Positions 1 through 4,907 of a DNA stretch of 5,389 bases are shown piece after piece. Numbering within the stretch: position 1 is the stretch's first letter; each line of letters opens with the position of its first letter. A model generated the notes under the pieces. That model was given only the letters and a program-made list of their open reading frames with translations. It had not been told where the DNA came from and did not search any database. The DNA comes from Pseudomonas sp. PGPPP3 (lineage in GTDB: Bacteria; Pseudomonadota; Gammaproteobacteria; Pseudomonadales; Pseudomonadaceae). The stretch spans positions 1-5,389 of the forward strand of contig NKIE01000225.1 of the NCBI GenBank assembly GCA_002256055.1, given 5' to 3'. A program made the translations under genes and the position numbers.

Positions 1-1
1 G

Positions 2-1798
2 GTGGCGGTGTACCAGGGCAACCCCAGCGTGCACAACTATGGGCTGATGACCCACAGCAACTACTTCCTTGGTTTGCTGAAAACCCGCAACCGTTTTTCC
101 GCCACCTCGGTGGACCAGTTGCCTCACCACCTGACCAGCCACCTGATGTACGGCCACGGCTTACTGATCCCGATCCCGGACATTGATCACACCGATTTCA
201 TGCTGATTCTGGGCGGCAATCCGCTGGCCTCCAACGGCAGCATCATGACCGTGCCAGACGTGGAAAAACGCCTCAAGGCCATCCAGAAACGCGGTGGCAA
301 GCTGGTGGTGGTCGATCCGCGGCGCAGCGAAACGGCGGCGATTGCCGATCAGCACGTGTTTGTTCGCCCTGGCGAAGATGCTGCGCTGCTCTGCGGGTTG
401 CTCAATACCCTCTTTGATGAGGATCTGACCCGCGCCAGCCATTTGCCGATCAGTGATCTGGACGCCGTACGCAGTGCCATCGCCGGCTTTACCGCCGAGG
501 CCATGAGCGCTCGCTGTGGCGTGCCGGCGGCGACCATTCGCCAGCTGGCGCGGGACTTTGCCGGTGCCGATAAGGCGGTGTGCTACGGCCGCATGGGGGT
601 TTCCACCCAGGCCTTCGGCACCTTGTGCCAGTGGCTGGTGCAGCTGATCAATCTGGTCAGCGGCAACCTTGATCGGGTGGGTGGCGTGCTCTGCACCGAG
701 CCTGCGGTCGATATCGTCGCAGCCACCTCCGGCGGCCATTTCAACCGCTGGCAAAGTCGTGTCTCCGGTCTGCCGGAATACAGCGGCGAGCTGCCGGTGG
801 CGGCCTTGGCGGAAGAAATGCTCACCCCAGGCGAGGGGCAGATTCGCGCCCTGGTCACCGTGGCCGGCAACCCGGTGCTGTCGACACCCAATGGCCGGCA
901 GTTGGAGCAGGGGTTGGATGGCCTGGAGTTTATGCTCAGCCTGGATTTCTACATCAACGAGACCAGTCGCTTCGCCGACTTGATTCTGCCGCCCACCGGG
1001 CCGCTGGAGCACGATCACTACGACACTACCTTCAATGCTTTCGCGGTGCGCAACGTCACCCGCTTCAACGAGGCGGTGTTGGCCAAACCCGAGGGCACGC
1101 TGCACGACTGGGAGATTTTTGTCGGTCTGGCCAAGGCCTTTGCCGCGCACACCGGCGCTGAGCTGAAGCCAACCATGGCCCCGGAACAGATGATCGACAT
1201 GGGCCTGCGCTTTGGCCCCTATGGCGACAAGTCTGCGCACAAGCTGTCCCTGGCCGCCCTGCGTGAGCAGCCCCACGGGCTGGACCTGGGGCCGCTCAAG
1301 GCCAACTTGGCGGCACGCCTGAAGACCGCCAGCAAAACCATCGAAGCGGCCCCGGCCTTGTTGTTGGCCGACCTGCAGCGTTTGGCCGATGCGCCGGTGG
1401 GCAACCCCGAGCAGCTGTTGCTGATTGGTCGTCGCCATGTGCGCAGCAACAATTCCTGGATGCACAACTACCACCGCCTGGTGAAGGGCAAGCCGCGTCA
1501 TCAACTGCTGATGCATCCTGACGACCTGACCGCCCGTGGCCTGGCCGATGGTCAGCGGGTGTGCGTGCGCTCGCGCGTCGGCACTATTGAGGTGGAGGTG
1601 GCGAGCAGCAGCGATATGATGCGCGGCGTTGTCAGCCTGCCTCACGGTTGGGGTCATGGCCGCCAGGGTGTGCAACTGGCCATCGCCCATGCCCAGCCTG
1701 GCGCCAGTGCCAATGATCTGACCGATGAGCGCCAACTCGACGCGCTGTCCGGTAATGCGGCGCTCAATGGTGTGCCGGTTGAAGTCCTTTCCGCTTAA
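2..1798 (+). CDS. Molybdopterin-dependent oxidoreductase, bis-MGD (DMSO reductase superfamily), 5'-truncated
   Basis: The 3' part of a large Mo/W-bis-MGD enzyme gene (COG0243 type, often annotated formate dehydrogenase-like). About 598 codons are visible. The GTG at 2 is an internal valine, since family members begin with an Fe-S domain of roughly 100 residues that must lie before the window. Cofactor-binding motifs run in the usual order (visible numbering): GNPSVHN 6-12, GGNPLASNG 71-79, VVDPRRSETA 103-112, VRPGEDAAL 121-129, GNLDRVGG 221-228, AGNPVLSTPNG 288-298, TSRFADLILPPT 321-332. The C-terminal molybdopterin dinucleotide-binding domain (about 470-598) contains RSNNSWMHNY 481-490 and SLPHGWGH 545-552. 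No Cys occurs in the first 130 visible residues, so the loop that normally holds the Mo-ligating Cys/Sec (about 37-50) seems to lack it. Substrate and cellular location cannot be read: any Tat signal is out of view. The stop lies 24 bp before a secreted haem protein gene, a plausible electron-transfer partner. Family assignment is firm, function open. Confidence 0.93.
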   Translation: MAVYQGNPSVHNYGLMTHSNYFLGLLKTRNRFSATSVDQLPHHLTSHLMYGHGLLIPIPDIDHTDFMLILGGNPLASNGSIMTVPDVEKRLKAIQKRGGKLVVVDPRRSETAAIADQHVFVRPGEDAALLCGLLNTLFDEDLTRASHLPISDLDAVRSAIAGFTAEAMSARCGVPAATIRQLARDFAGADKAVCYGRMGVSTQAFGTLCQWLVQLINLVSGNLDRVGGVLCTEPAVDIVAATSGGHFNRWQSRVSGLPEYSGELPVAALAEEMLTPGEGQIRALVTVAGNPVLSTPNGRQLEQGLDGLEFMLSLDFYINETSRFADLILPPTGPLEHDHYDTTFNAFAVRNVTRFNEAVLAKPEGTLHDWEIFVGLAKAFAAHTGAELKPTMAPEQMIDMGLRFGPYGDKSAHKLSLAALREQPHGLDLGPLKANLAARLKTASKTIEAAPALLLADLQRLADAPVGNPEQLLLIGRRHVRSNNSWMHNYHRLVKGKPRHQLLMHPDDLTARGLADGQRVCVRSRVGTIEVEVASSSDMMRGVVSLPHGWGHGRQGVQLAIAHAQPGASANDLTDERQLDALSGNAALNGVPVEVLSA

Positions 1799-1822
1799 GT
1801 GTTCCTGGAGTAGTTGTTGCCA

Positions 1823-2455
1823 ATGCGTGTTTCCAATCTGCAAAAAGCCCTCGTCCTGTCGGCGCTCTTGTTACCGGCAGTGTTGCCCGGTGTGTTGACC
1901 GCTGCCGAGGCGCCGTCGGGTGCGTTGGCAATTGATGCACAGAGCTTTCGTTGCATTCGCGAGATGACGCCAGTTCGGCACTTTTACGTCGATAACGTCC
2001 TCGGAAATGTGTCCGGCACTCTGGCGGCAGCCAATGCGCCAGGCGGGGCGATCTATCCGCCAGGGTCGGTGATTCAACTGGTGCCCACCGAAGCGATGGT
2101 CAAGCGCGAGGCCGGATTCAGCCCGGCTACGGGGGATTGGGAGTTCTTTGAGCTTGACGTGGCTGGCAAGAAAACCGCCATCCGCGCCCGTGGCTTTGCC
2201 GAGGTTAATAACCGTTTTGGCGGCAATTGCTTTGCCTGCCATGCACCGGCGCGTCAGCCTTGGGATTTTGTGTGTGAAGACAGCCATGGCTGTGAGGCCA
2301 TTCCTGTAAGCCGGCAAATGACCGGCGCCCTACAGCGCACCGACCCCCGCTGCGGCGAGTCTGAGTTGCAAAGTGGCGACCGCTGGGCGTTGTTCAAGTT
2401 GCAGACGCTGGTGTGGATAGGCACAACTAAGGCTGCTCTTGGGCGGTTTTTTTAA
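1823..2455 (+). CDS. Secreted mono-haem c protein, cytochrome P460-like
   Basis: A 210-residue protein with a Sec signal peptide: a short basic start (R2, K8), a hydrophobic stretch at about 9-26, and probable cleavage near LTA-A (27/28) or after A30. One haem-c motif, CFACH (136-140), and a preceding YPPGS segment (78-82) fit the cytochrome P460-like family (PF16694). Known P460 proteins oxidise hydroxylamine or bind NO through a lysine-crosslinked haem; I cannot tell whether this one has the crosslink. Four further cysteines (44, 151, 157, 177) could form disulfides. I chose the ATG at 1823 because TGGAG (1806-1810) lies 12 nt upstream. The in-frame TTG at 1814 would sit only 3 nt from that site and spoil the signal peptide. 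It follows the Mo-oxidoreductase by 24 bp, so the two are probably cotranscribed and may exchange electrons in the periplasm. The C-terminus ends abruptly inside a run of seven T (2447-2453), with residues FF before the stop, so the true end may vary. The haem motif is certain; the subfamily is moderately supported. Confidence 0.82.
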   Translation: MRVSNLQKALVLSALLLPAVLPGVLTAAEAPSGALAIDAQSFRCIREMTPVRHFYVDNVLGNVSGTLAAANAPGGAIYPPGSVIQLVPTEAMVKREAGFSPATGDWEFFELDVAGKKTAIRARGFAEVNNRFGGNCFACHAPARQPWDFVCEDSHGCEAIPVSRQMTGALQRTDPRCGESELQSGDRWALFKLQTLVWIGTTKAALGRFF

Positions 2456-2474
2456 GGTTTTTTTGCCCGCCCAA
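2439..2474. repeat. Inverted repeat with T-rich loop at a gene end
   Basis: TTGGGCGG (2439-2446) pairs with CCGCCCAA (2467-2474) around a 20-nt loop. The loop holds two runs of seven T (2447-2453 and 2458-2464), part of a tandem direct repeat GGTTTTTTT (2445-2453 and 2456-2464). It could act as an atypical terminator for the preceding haem protein gene. However, the T runs lie in the loop and not after the stem, so it does not fit the standard intrinsic model. Confidence 0.35.
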
Positions 2475-2502
2475 TGACCGAGAAATATGCTCGGGTTTGG
2501 GT

Positions 2503-2508
2503 TAGAAT
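2503..2508 (+). promoter_or_regulatory. Possible -10 element of grxD
   Basis: TAGAAT matches the sigma70 -10 consensus TATAAT at 5 of 6 positions and lies 51 bp before the grxD start. No good -35 is found 16-18 bp upstream (the best is GAGAAA-like sequence near 2480), so the promoter would be weak or activator-dependent. Tentative. Confidence 0.35.
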
Positions 2509-2521
2509 CGCCGCCATCGTG

Positions 2522-2538
2522 CCCGGTGAGAGTCCGGG
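2522..2538 (+). other. Small hairpin in the grxD leader
   Basis: CCCGG (2522-2526) pairs with CCGGG (2534-2538) around a 7-nt loop, between the possible -10 element and the grxD ribosome binding site. It ends 11 nt before the GAGG and does not cover it. It may stabilise the mRNA or be chance; no known riboswitch is recognised. Confidence 0.3.
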
Positions 2539-2559
2539 AAAGCTCAAGCGAGGTGCTCC

Positions 2560-2886
2560 ATGGATATCATCGAAACGATCAAAGACCAGATCAGCAAGAA
2601 CACCGTTCTGCTGTACATGAAGGGTTCGCCGAACGCGCCGCAGTGCGGTTTCTCGGCTAAGGCCGCGCAGGTAGTGATGGGCTGCGGCGAGAAGTTCGCC
2701 TTCGTCGACATCCTGCAAAACCCGGAAATCCGCGCCAACCTGCCGAAGTACGCTAACTGGCCGACTTTCCCACAACTGTGGGTAGCCGGTGAACTGGTTG
2801 GCGGCAGCGACATCATGGTTGAGCTGTATGAAAGCGGCGAACTGCAAACCATGATCAAGGACGCGACCAGCAAGGCCAACGCCTGA
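2560..2886 (+). CDS. grxD: Monothiol glutaredoxin, Grx4/GrxD family (CGFS type)
   Basis: A 108-residue single-domain monothiol glutaredoxin, full length for bacterial Grx4. The CGFS active site is at 29-32, with the glutathione-contacting Lys21 before it, WPTFPQ (67-72) carrying the cis-proline Pro71, and GGSDI (81-85) closing the glutathione site. Proteins of this type are cytoplasmic. As dimers they hold a glutathione-coordinated [2Fe-2S] cluster using the CGFS cysteine, passing it to apo-proteins or to BolA partners, and they are poor general thiol reductants. The start at 2560 is set by GAGG (2550-2553) with 6 nt spacing. The gene sits in its own 104-bp interval after the haem protein gene and converges on bfrB across a shared terminator. 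Next to bacterioferritin genes it fits an iron and Fe-S homeostasis neighbourhood. Confidence 0.97.
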   Translation: MDIIETIKDQISKNTVLLYMKGSPNAPQCGFSAKAAQVVMGCGEKFAFVDILQNPEIRANLPKYANWPTFPQLWVAGELVGGSDIMVELYESGELQTMIKDATSKANA

Positions 2887-2905
2887 GTCGTCGTACCTGC
2901 AATAG

Positions 2906-2930
2906 AAAACCCGCCGAGTGCGGGTTTTTT
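2906..2930. terminator. Bidirectional intrinsic terminator between grxD and bfrB
   Basis: AAAACCCGC (2906-2914) pairs perfectly with GCGGGTTTT (2920-2928) around a 5-nt loop. Six T follow on the + strand (2925-2930), and the A4 arm gives a T tract on the - strand. It lies 19 bp after the grxD stop and 17 bp beyond the bfrB stop, so it probably serves both convergent genes. Confidence 0.9.
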
Positions 2931-2947
2931 ATTGCGCGGCTAAGACC

Positions 2948-3418
2948 TTATTCGTCGATCTGCGATTGCAGGTAGTTCGGCAGGCCGACCTTGTCGATCA
3001 GGCCCAACTGGGTTTCCAGCCAGTCGATATGGTCTTCTTCCGAGCAGAGGATTTCGCGCAGCAAATCCCGCGAGGCGTAGTCGGCGATGCTCTCGCAATA
3101 GGCGATCGCTTCTTTCAGATCGGCGTGGGCCTTGTGCTCGATCTTCAGGTCGCAGGCGAGCATTTCCGCAGTGTTTTCGCCGATATGCAGTTTGCCCAGG
3201 TCTTGTACGTTGGGCAGGCCTTCGAGAAACAGAATGCGTTTGATCAGTTTGTCGGCGTGCTTCATCTCGTCGATCGACTCGTGATATTCGTGCTCGCCGA
3301 GCTTCTTCAGACCCCAGTCTTCATACATCCGTGCATGCAAAAAGTACTGGTTGATCGCGACCAGTTCATTGCCGAGGATCTTGTTCAGGTGCTGGATGAC
3401 TTTCTTGTCGCCTTTCAT
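2948..3418 (-). CDS. bfrB: Bacterioferritin (haem-containing ferritin), BfrB type
   Basis: A 156-residue subunit of the 24-mer, haem-bearing iron storage shell of the cytoplasm. It oxidises Fe(II) at a dinuclear ferroxidase centre and stores Fe(III) mineral. All ferroxidase ligands are present: Glu18, Glu51, His54, Glu94, Glu127 and His130. Met52, the axial haem ligand shared by two subunits, is also present. The start at 3418 gives the classic [13 protein letters not shown] beginning and has GAGG (- strand, at 3425-3428) 6 nt upstream. A longer reading back to 3469 would add 17 residues foreign to the family. Surface residues reported for the Pseudomonas BfrB-Bfd contact (Leu68, Leu77, Glu81, Glu85) are kept, matching the bfd gene just upstream. 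A TTGACA hexamer lies on the - strand at 3480-3485, but the -10 at the right distance is poor. It is separated from bfd by a terminator, so it is probably expressed separately. Confidence 0.98.
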   Translation of the reverse strand: MKGDKKVIQHLNKILGNELVAINQYFLHARMYEDWGLKKLGEHEYHESIDEMKHADKLIKRILFLEGLPNVQDLGKLHIGENTAEMLACDLKIEHKAHADLKEAIAYCESIADYASRDLLREILCSEEDHIDWLETQLGLIDKVGLPNYLQSQIDE

Positions 3419-3479
3419 AAGCCGCCTCGTTTGTGTGGGGTGTTGAGAGATCATCGAGTCTGGCTTCAAGGCCTATGGC

Positions 3480-3485
3480 TGTCAA
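3480..3485 (-). promoter_or_regulatory. Possible -35 element of bfrB
   Basis: The - strand reads a perfect TTGACA here, 62 bp before the bfrB start. At 17 bp spacing the -10 would be CAGACT (3457-3462), only 3 of 6 consensus bases, so the promoter call is uncertain. No Fur box is seen in 3419-3574. Confidence 0.3.
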
Positions 3486-3574
3486 ACTCAAGTCCTTGAT
3501 GCAAAAGGATATTGTTTGCGCCTCTGGACGCATTGCTACTGTGTTTCAGCGCCAAGTTATTGATTTGCAGGCAC

Positions 3575-3599
3575 AAAAAAACCGGACAAGGTCCGGTTT
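3575..3599 (-). terminator. Intrinsic terminator of bfd
   Basis: AAACCGGAC (3579-3587) pairs perfectly with GTCCGGTTT (3591-3599) around a 3-nt loop. On the - strand the stem is followed by six T (complement of 3575-3580). It begins 26 bp after the bfd stop and lies upstream of bfrB, so it should separate the two genes transcriptionally. Confidence 0.88.
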
Positions 3600-3625
3600 C
3601 GTTTGGCTGCGAGGTTGCCTGCTGG

Positions 3626-3841
3626 TCAGGCCGGGCTAAACAGTTGCGCGGCTTGGCTGGCTTGTGCGCTTTGCAGGTCACTCAATGTTTCGCGCACCAC
3701 CTGCTTAGCCAGGCATGCGCACTTGCCGCACTGGCTACCGACGCCGAGACTTTCGCGTACGTCGCGGTAGCTGCAGCAACCTTCGTAAATGGCGTCGCGG
3801 ATGTGGCCGTCGGTGACACCTTGGCAGAGGCATACATACAT
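3626..3841 (-). CDS. bfd: Bacterioferritin-associated ferredoxin, [2Fe-2S]
   Basis: A 71-residue BFD-like [2Fe-2S] protein. The four cluster ligands fit the family pattern: Cys4, Cys6 (CLC), Cys38 and Cys41 (CGKC). Additional cysteines are at 22, 23 and 43. In Pseudomonas, Bfd docks on BfrB near the haem and passes electrons from a ferredoxin-NADP reductase, reducing the core and releasing Fe(II). Tyr2 and Leu5, described as contact residues of Bfd, are present. The body covers about 1-55; the tail after 56 (SAQASQAAQLFSPA) is Ala/Gln/Ser-rich and probably disordered. The start at 3841 gives MYVCLCQGVTD, the usual beginning, although the ribosome binding site is weak (GCGAAG about 9 nt upstream). 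A strong promoter with an overlapping Fur box lies at 3881-3909, so the gene should be induced when iron is scarce. It has its own terminator before bfrB. Confidence 0.97.
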   Translation of the reverse strand: MYVCLCQGVTDGHIRDAIYEGCCSYRDVRESLGVGSQCGKCACLAKQVVRETLSDLQSAQASQAAQLFSPA

Positions 3842-3880
3842 GGGCTTGGCTTCGCTGCAGGTTGTGGAAAGCAGGATTGG

Positions 3881-3909
3881 ATCGTAATAGTAATGATAAT
3901 GATTGTCAA
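3881..3909 (-). promoter_or_regulatory. Sigma70 promoter of bfd
   Basis: Read on the - strand: a perfect -35 TTGACA (3904-3909), a 17-bp spacer, and -10 TACGAT (3881-3886), which keeps T, A, A and T of TATAAT. The -10 ends 39 bp before the bfd ATG, giving a leader of roughly 30 nt. The Fur box overlaps the -35 and spacer. Confidence 0.75.
3889..3907 (-). promoter_or_regulatory. Fur box over the bfd promoter
   Basis: The 19 bases match the consensus GATAATGATAATCATTATC at 15 of 19 positions (+ strand reading; mismatches at 1, 2, 13 and 17). It covers part of the -35 hexamer and most of the spacer, the classical position for iron-dependent repression by Fe-Fur. Consistent with known low-iron induction of bfd in Pseudomonas. 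Confidence 0.85.
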
Positions 3910-3937
3910 ATGATGTGAGTTTCGTTTCTCTTGCCTC

Positions 3938-3961
3938 TTGTAAAATAATGATTAATTACAA
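3938..3961. promoter_or_regulatory. AT-rich dyad in the bfd / peroxiredoxin divergent region
   Basis: TTGTAA (3938-3943) and TTACAA (3956-3961) form an inverted repeat with a 12-bp centre. The centre contains AATAATGAT (3944-3952), which resembles one half of a Fur box (8 consecutive consensus bases). It could be a second, weaker Fur site or the operator of another regulator. TACAAT (3957-3962) could be a -10 for the peroxiredoxin gene, but no -35 fits; TATGAT at 4021-4026 is an equally unproven alternative. I see no clear OxyR motif. From about 3965 to 4090 nothing else is recognisable. Confidence 0.3.
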
Positions 3962-4105
3962 TCGGTTAGCTGGTTTTTGTCGGGACTAAAAAGCAATGGG
4001 CGAGGGTGAAAAGCGCGGTGTATGATTGTTCGTCTTGTGGTGCAGGCGCTTGCTGTAGGCGTGTCTGGACAGGGCCACATGCCCCCATTTTTCAAGGAGA
4101 TATAA

Positions 4106-4708
4106 ATGAGCGTACTCGTCGGTAAACAAGCCCCTGATTTCACCGTTGCAGCTGTGCTGGGTAATGGCGAAATCGTTGAAGACTTCAACCTGGCGTCGGC
4201 GATCAAGGGCAAATACGGCTTGGTGTTCTTCTACCCGCTGGACTTCACCTTTGTCTGCCCGTCCGAGCTGATCGCGTTGGATCACCGCATTCCTGACTTC
4301 CAGGCGCGCAACGTGGAAGTCATCGGCGTGTCGATCGACTCGCACTTCACCCACAACGCCTGGCGTAACACCCCGATCAATGCCGGCGGCATCGGTCAGG
4401 TCAAATACACCCTGGCGGCCGACATTACCCACGAAATCTGCAAGGCTTACGACGTTGAAGCTGCAGGTGGCGTGGCGTACCGCGGCGCGTTCCTGATCGA
4501 CCTGAATGGTGTGGTACGGGCGCAGATCGTTAACGACCTGCCGCTGGGCCGTAGCATGGACGAACTGCTGCGTCTGGTGGATGCCCTGCAGTTCACCGAA
4601 GAGCACGGTGAAGTTTGCCCGGCCAACTGGAAGAAGGGCGACAAAGGCATGACTGCTTCGCCGGAAGGTGTTGCGGCTTACCTGAGCGAGAACGCCAGCA
4701 GCCTGTAA
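4106..4708 (+). CDS. Typical 2-Cys peroxiredoxin (AhpC/Prx1 subfamily)
   Basis: A 200-residue thioredoxin-fold peroxidase that reduces H2O2, organic peroxides and probably peroxynitrite in the cytoplasm. The peroxidatic Cys51 sits in the active-site motif from Pro44 through Thr48 to Cys51 (PLDFTFVCP); Arg126 is the usual supporting arginine. The resolving Cys171 lies in EVCPANW, so a disulfide forms between two subunits and is reduced by thioredoxin or AhpF. One extra cysteine, Cys112, is present. GGIG (94-97) corresponds to the GGLG motif of oxidation-sensitive Prx1 enzymes, but the C-terminal YF partner reads YL (192-193), so sensitivity cannot be predicted. The start at 4106 has an ideal AAGGAG (4094-4099) with 6 nt spacing, suggesting high translation. 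It is divergent from bfd, sharing a 264-bp region, and ends at a strong terminator. It is neither the 1-Cys LsfA type nor the Bcp type; the gene name (ahpC or tsaA in databases) is not settled, so none is given. Confidence 0.97.
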   Translation: MSVLVGKQAPDFTVAAVLGNGEIVEDFNLASAIKGKYGLVFFYPLDFTFVCPSELIALDHRIPDFQARNVEVIGVSIDSHFTHNAWRNTPINAGGIGQVKYTLAADITHEICKAYDVEAAGGVAYRGAFLIDLNGVVRAQIVNDLPLGRSMDELLRLVDALQFTEEHGEVCPANWKKGDKGMTASPEGVAAYLSENASSL

Positions 4709-4760
4709 GGCTGAAGTGCCTTGGGCCTGGCGCGCTGCCATGGCCTGAGCACGGTAGAAC

Positions 4761-4804
4761 AAACGCCAACGCCCCAGTGATGGGGCGTTGGCGTTTTTGT
4801 TTTT
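4761..4804 (+). terminator. Strong intrinsic terminator of the peroxiredoxin gene
   Basis: A perfect 16-bp stem (4761-4776 with 4781-4796) capped by a GTGA tetraloop. A T-rich tail follows (4794-4804: nine T broken by one G, with one flanking base). It begins 52 bp after the stop codon. The 5' arm gives only a short T tract on the - strand, so it works best in the + direction. Confidence 0.93.
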
Positions 4805-4842
4805 AGGGCCGGCGTTTTGTGCAATTGGCGGCGGCAGAAACG

Positions 4843-4872
4843 ACAATCCCCGCACGTGGCGGGGATTGTTTT
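4843..4872. terminator. Second hairpin in the convergent gap, probable terminator
   Basis: ACAATCCCCGC (4843-4853) pairs perfectly with GCGGGGATTGT (4859-4869) around a 5-nt loop, followed by TTTT (4869-4872) on the + strand. It starts 38 bp after the fumarase stop on the - strand, where the T tail is poor. It may back up peroxiredoxin termination and form the 3' end of the fumarase mRNA. Confidence 0.65.
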
Positions 4873-4907
4873 GGCGGTCCATGCAGACCGCGGGTACTGC
4901 TAACGGC

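Noticed and set aside
2..4. GTG at position 2 as a true start codon
   Set aside because: It falls inside the conserved segment AVYQGNPSVHN, and the family needs an N-terminal Fe-S domain, so the gene begins before the window.
1814..1822. TTG start for the haem protein
   Set aside because: It lies only 3 nt from the ribosome binding site and would add MLP before a normal signal peptide; ATG at 1823 is better spaced.
161..1843. 560-codon open frame on the - strand opposite the Mo-oxidoreductase gene
   Set aside because: It is a GC-rich shadow: the composition is low-complexity (Gln, His, Arg, Gly, Ala), it has no family motifs, and the + strand frame carries all conserved Mo-enzyme motifs.
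3419..3469. Upstream in-frame ATG for bfrB, adding 17 residues
   Set aside because: The family begins at [13 protein letters not shown], and a GAGG site is correctly placed before 3418.
2918..3499. 193-codon open frame on the + strand across bfrB
   Set aside because: It is antisense to an unmistakable bacterioferritin, begins in the terminator region and has no ribosome binding site or recognisable domain.
3512..3913. 133-codon open frame on the + strand across bfd
   Set aside because: It is antisense to bfd with its intact cysteine ligands, and runs through the Fur box and the bfd terminator.
3842..4105. OxyR site for the peroxiredoxin gene
   Set aside because: I looked for the ATAG / CTAT half-site spacing and did not find a convincing match.
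3986..4882. 298-codon open frame on the - strand across the peroxiredoxin gene
   Set aside because: It is a shadow of the peroxiredoxin gene, passes through both terminator hairpins and has no recognisable domain.
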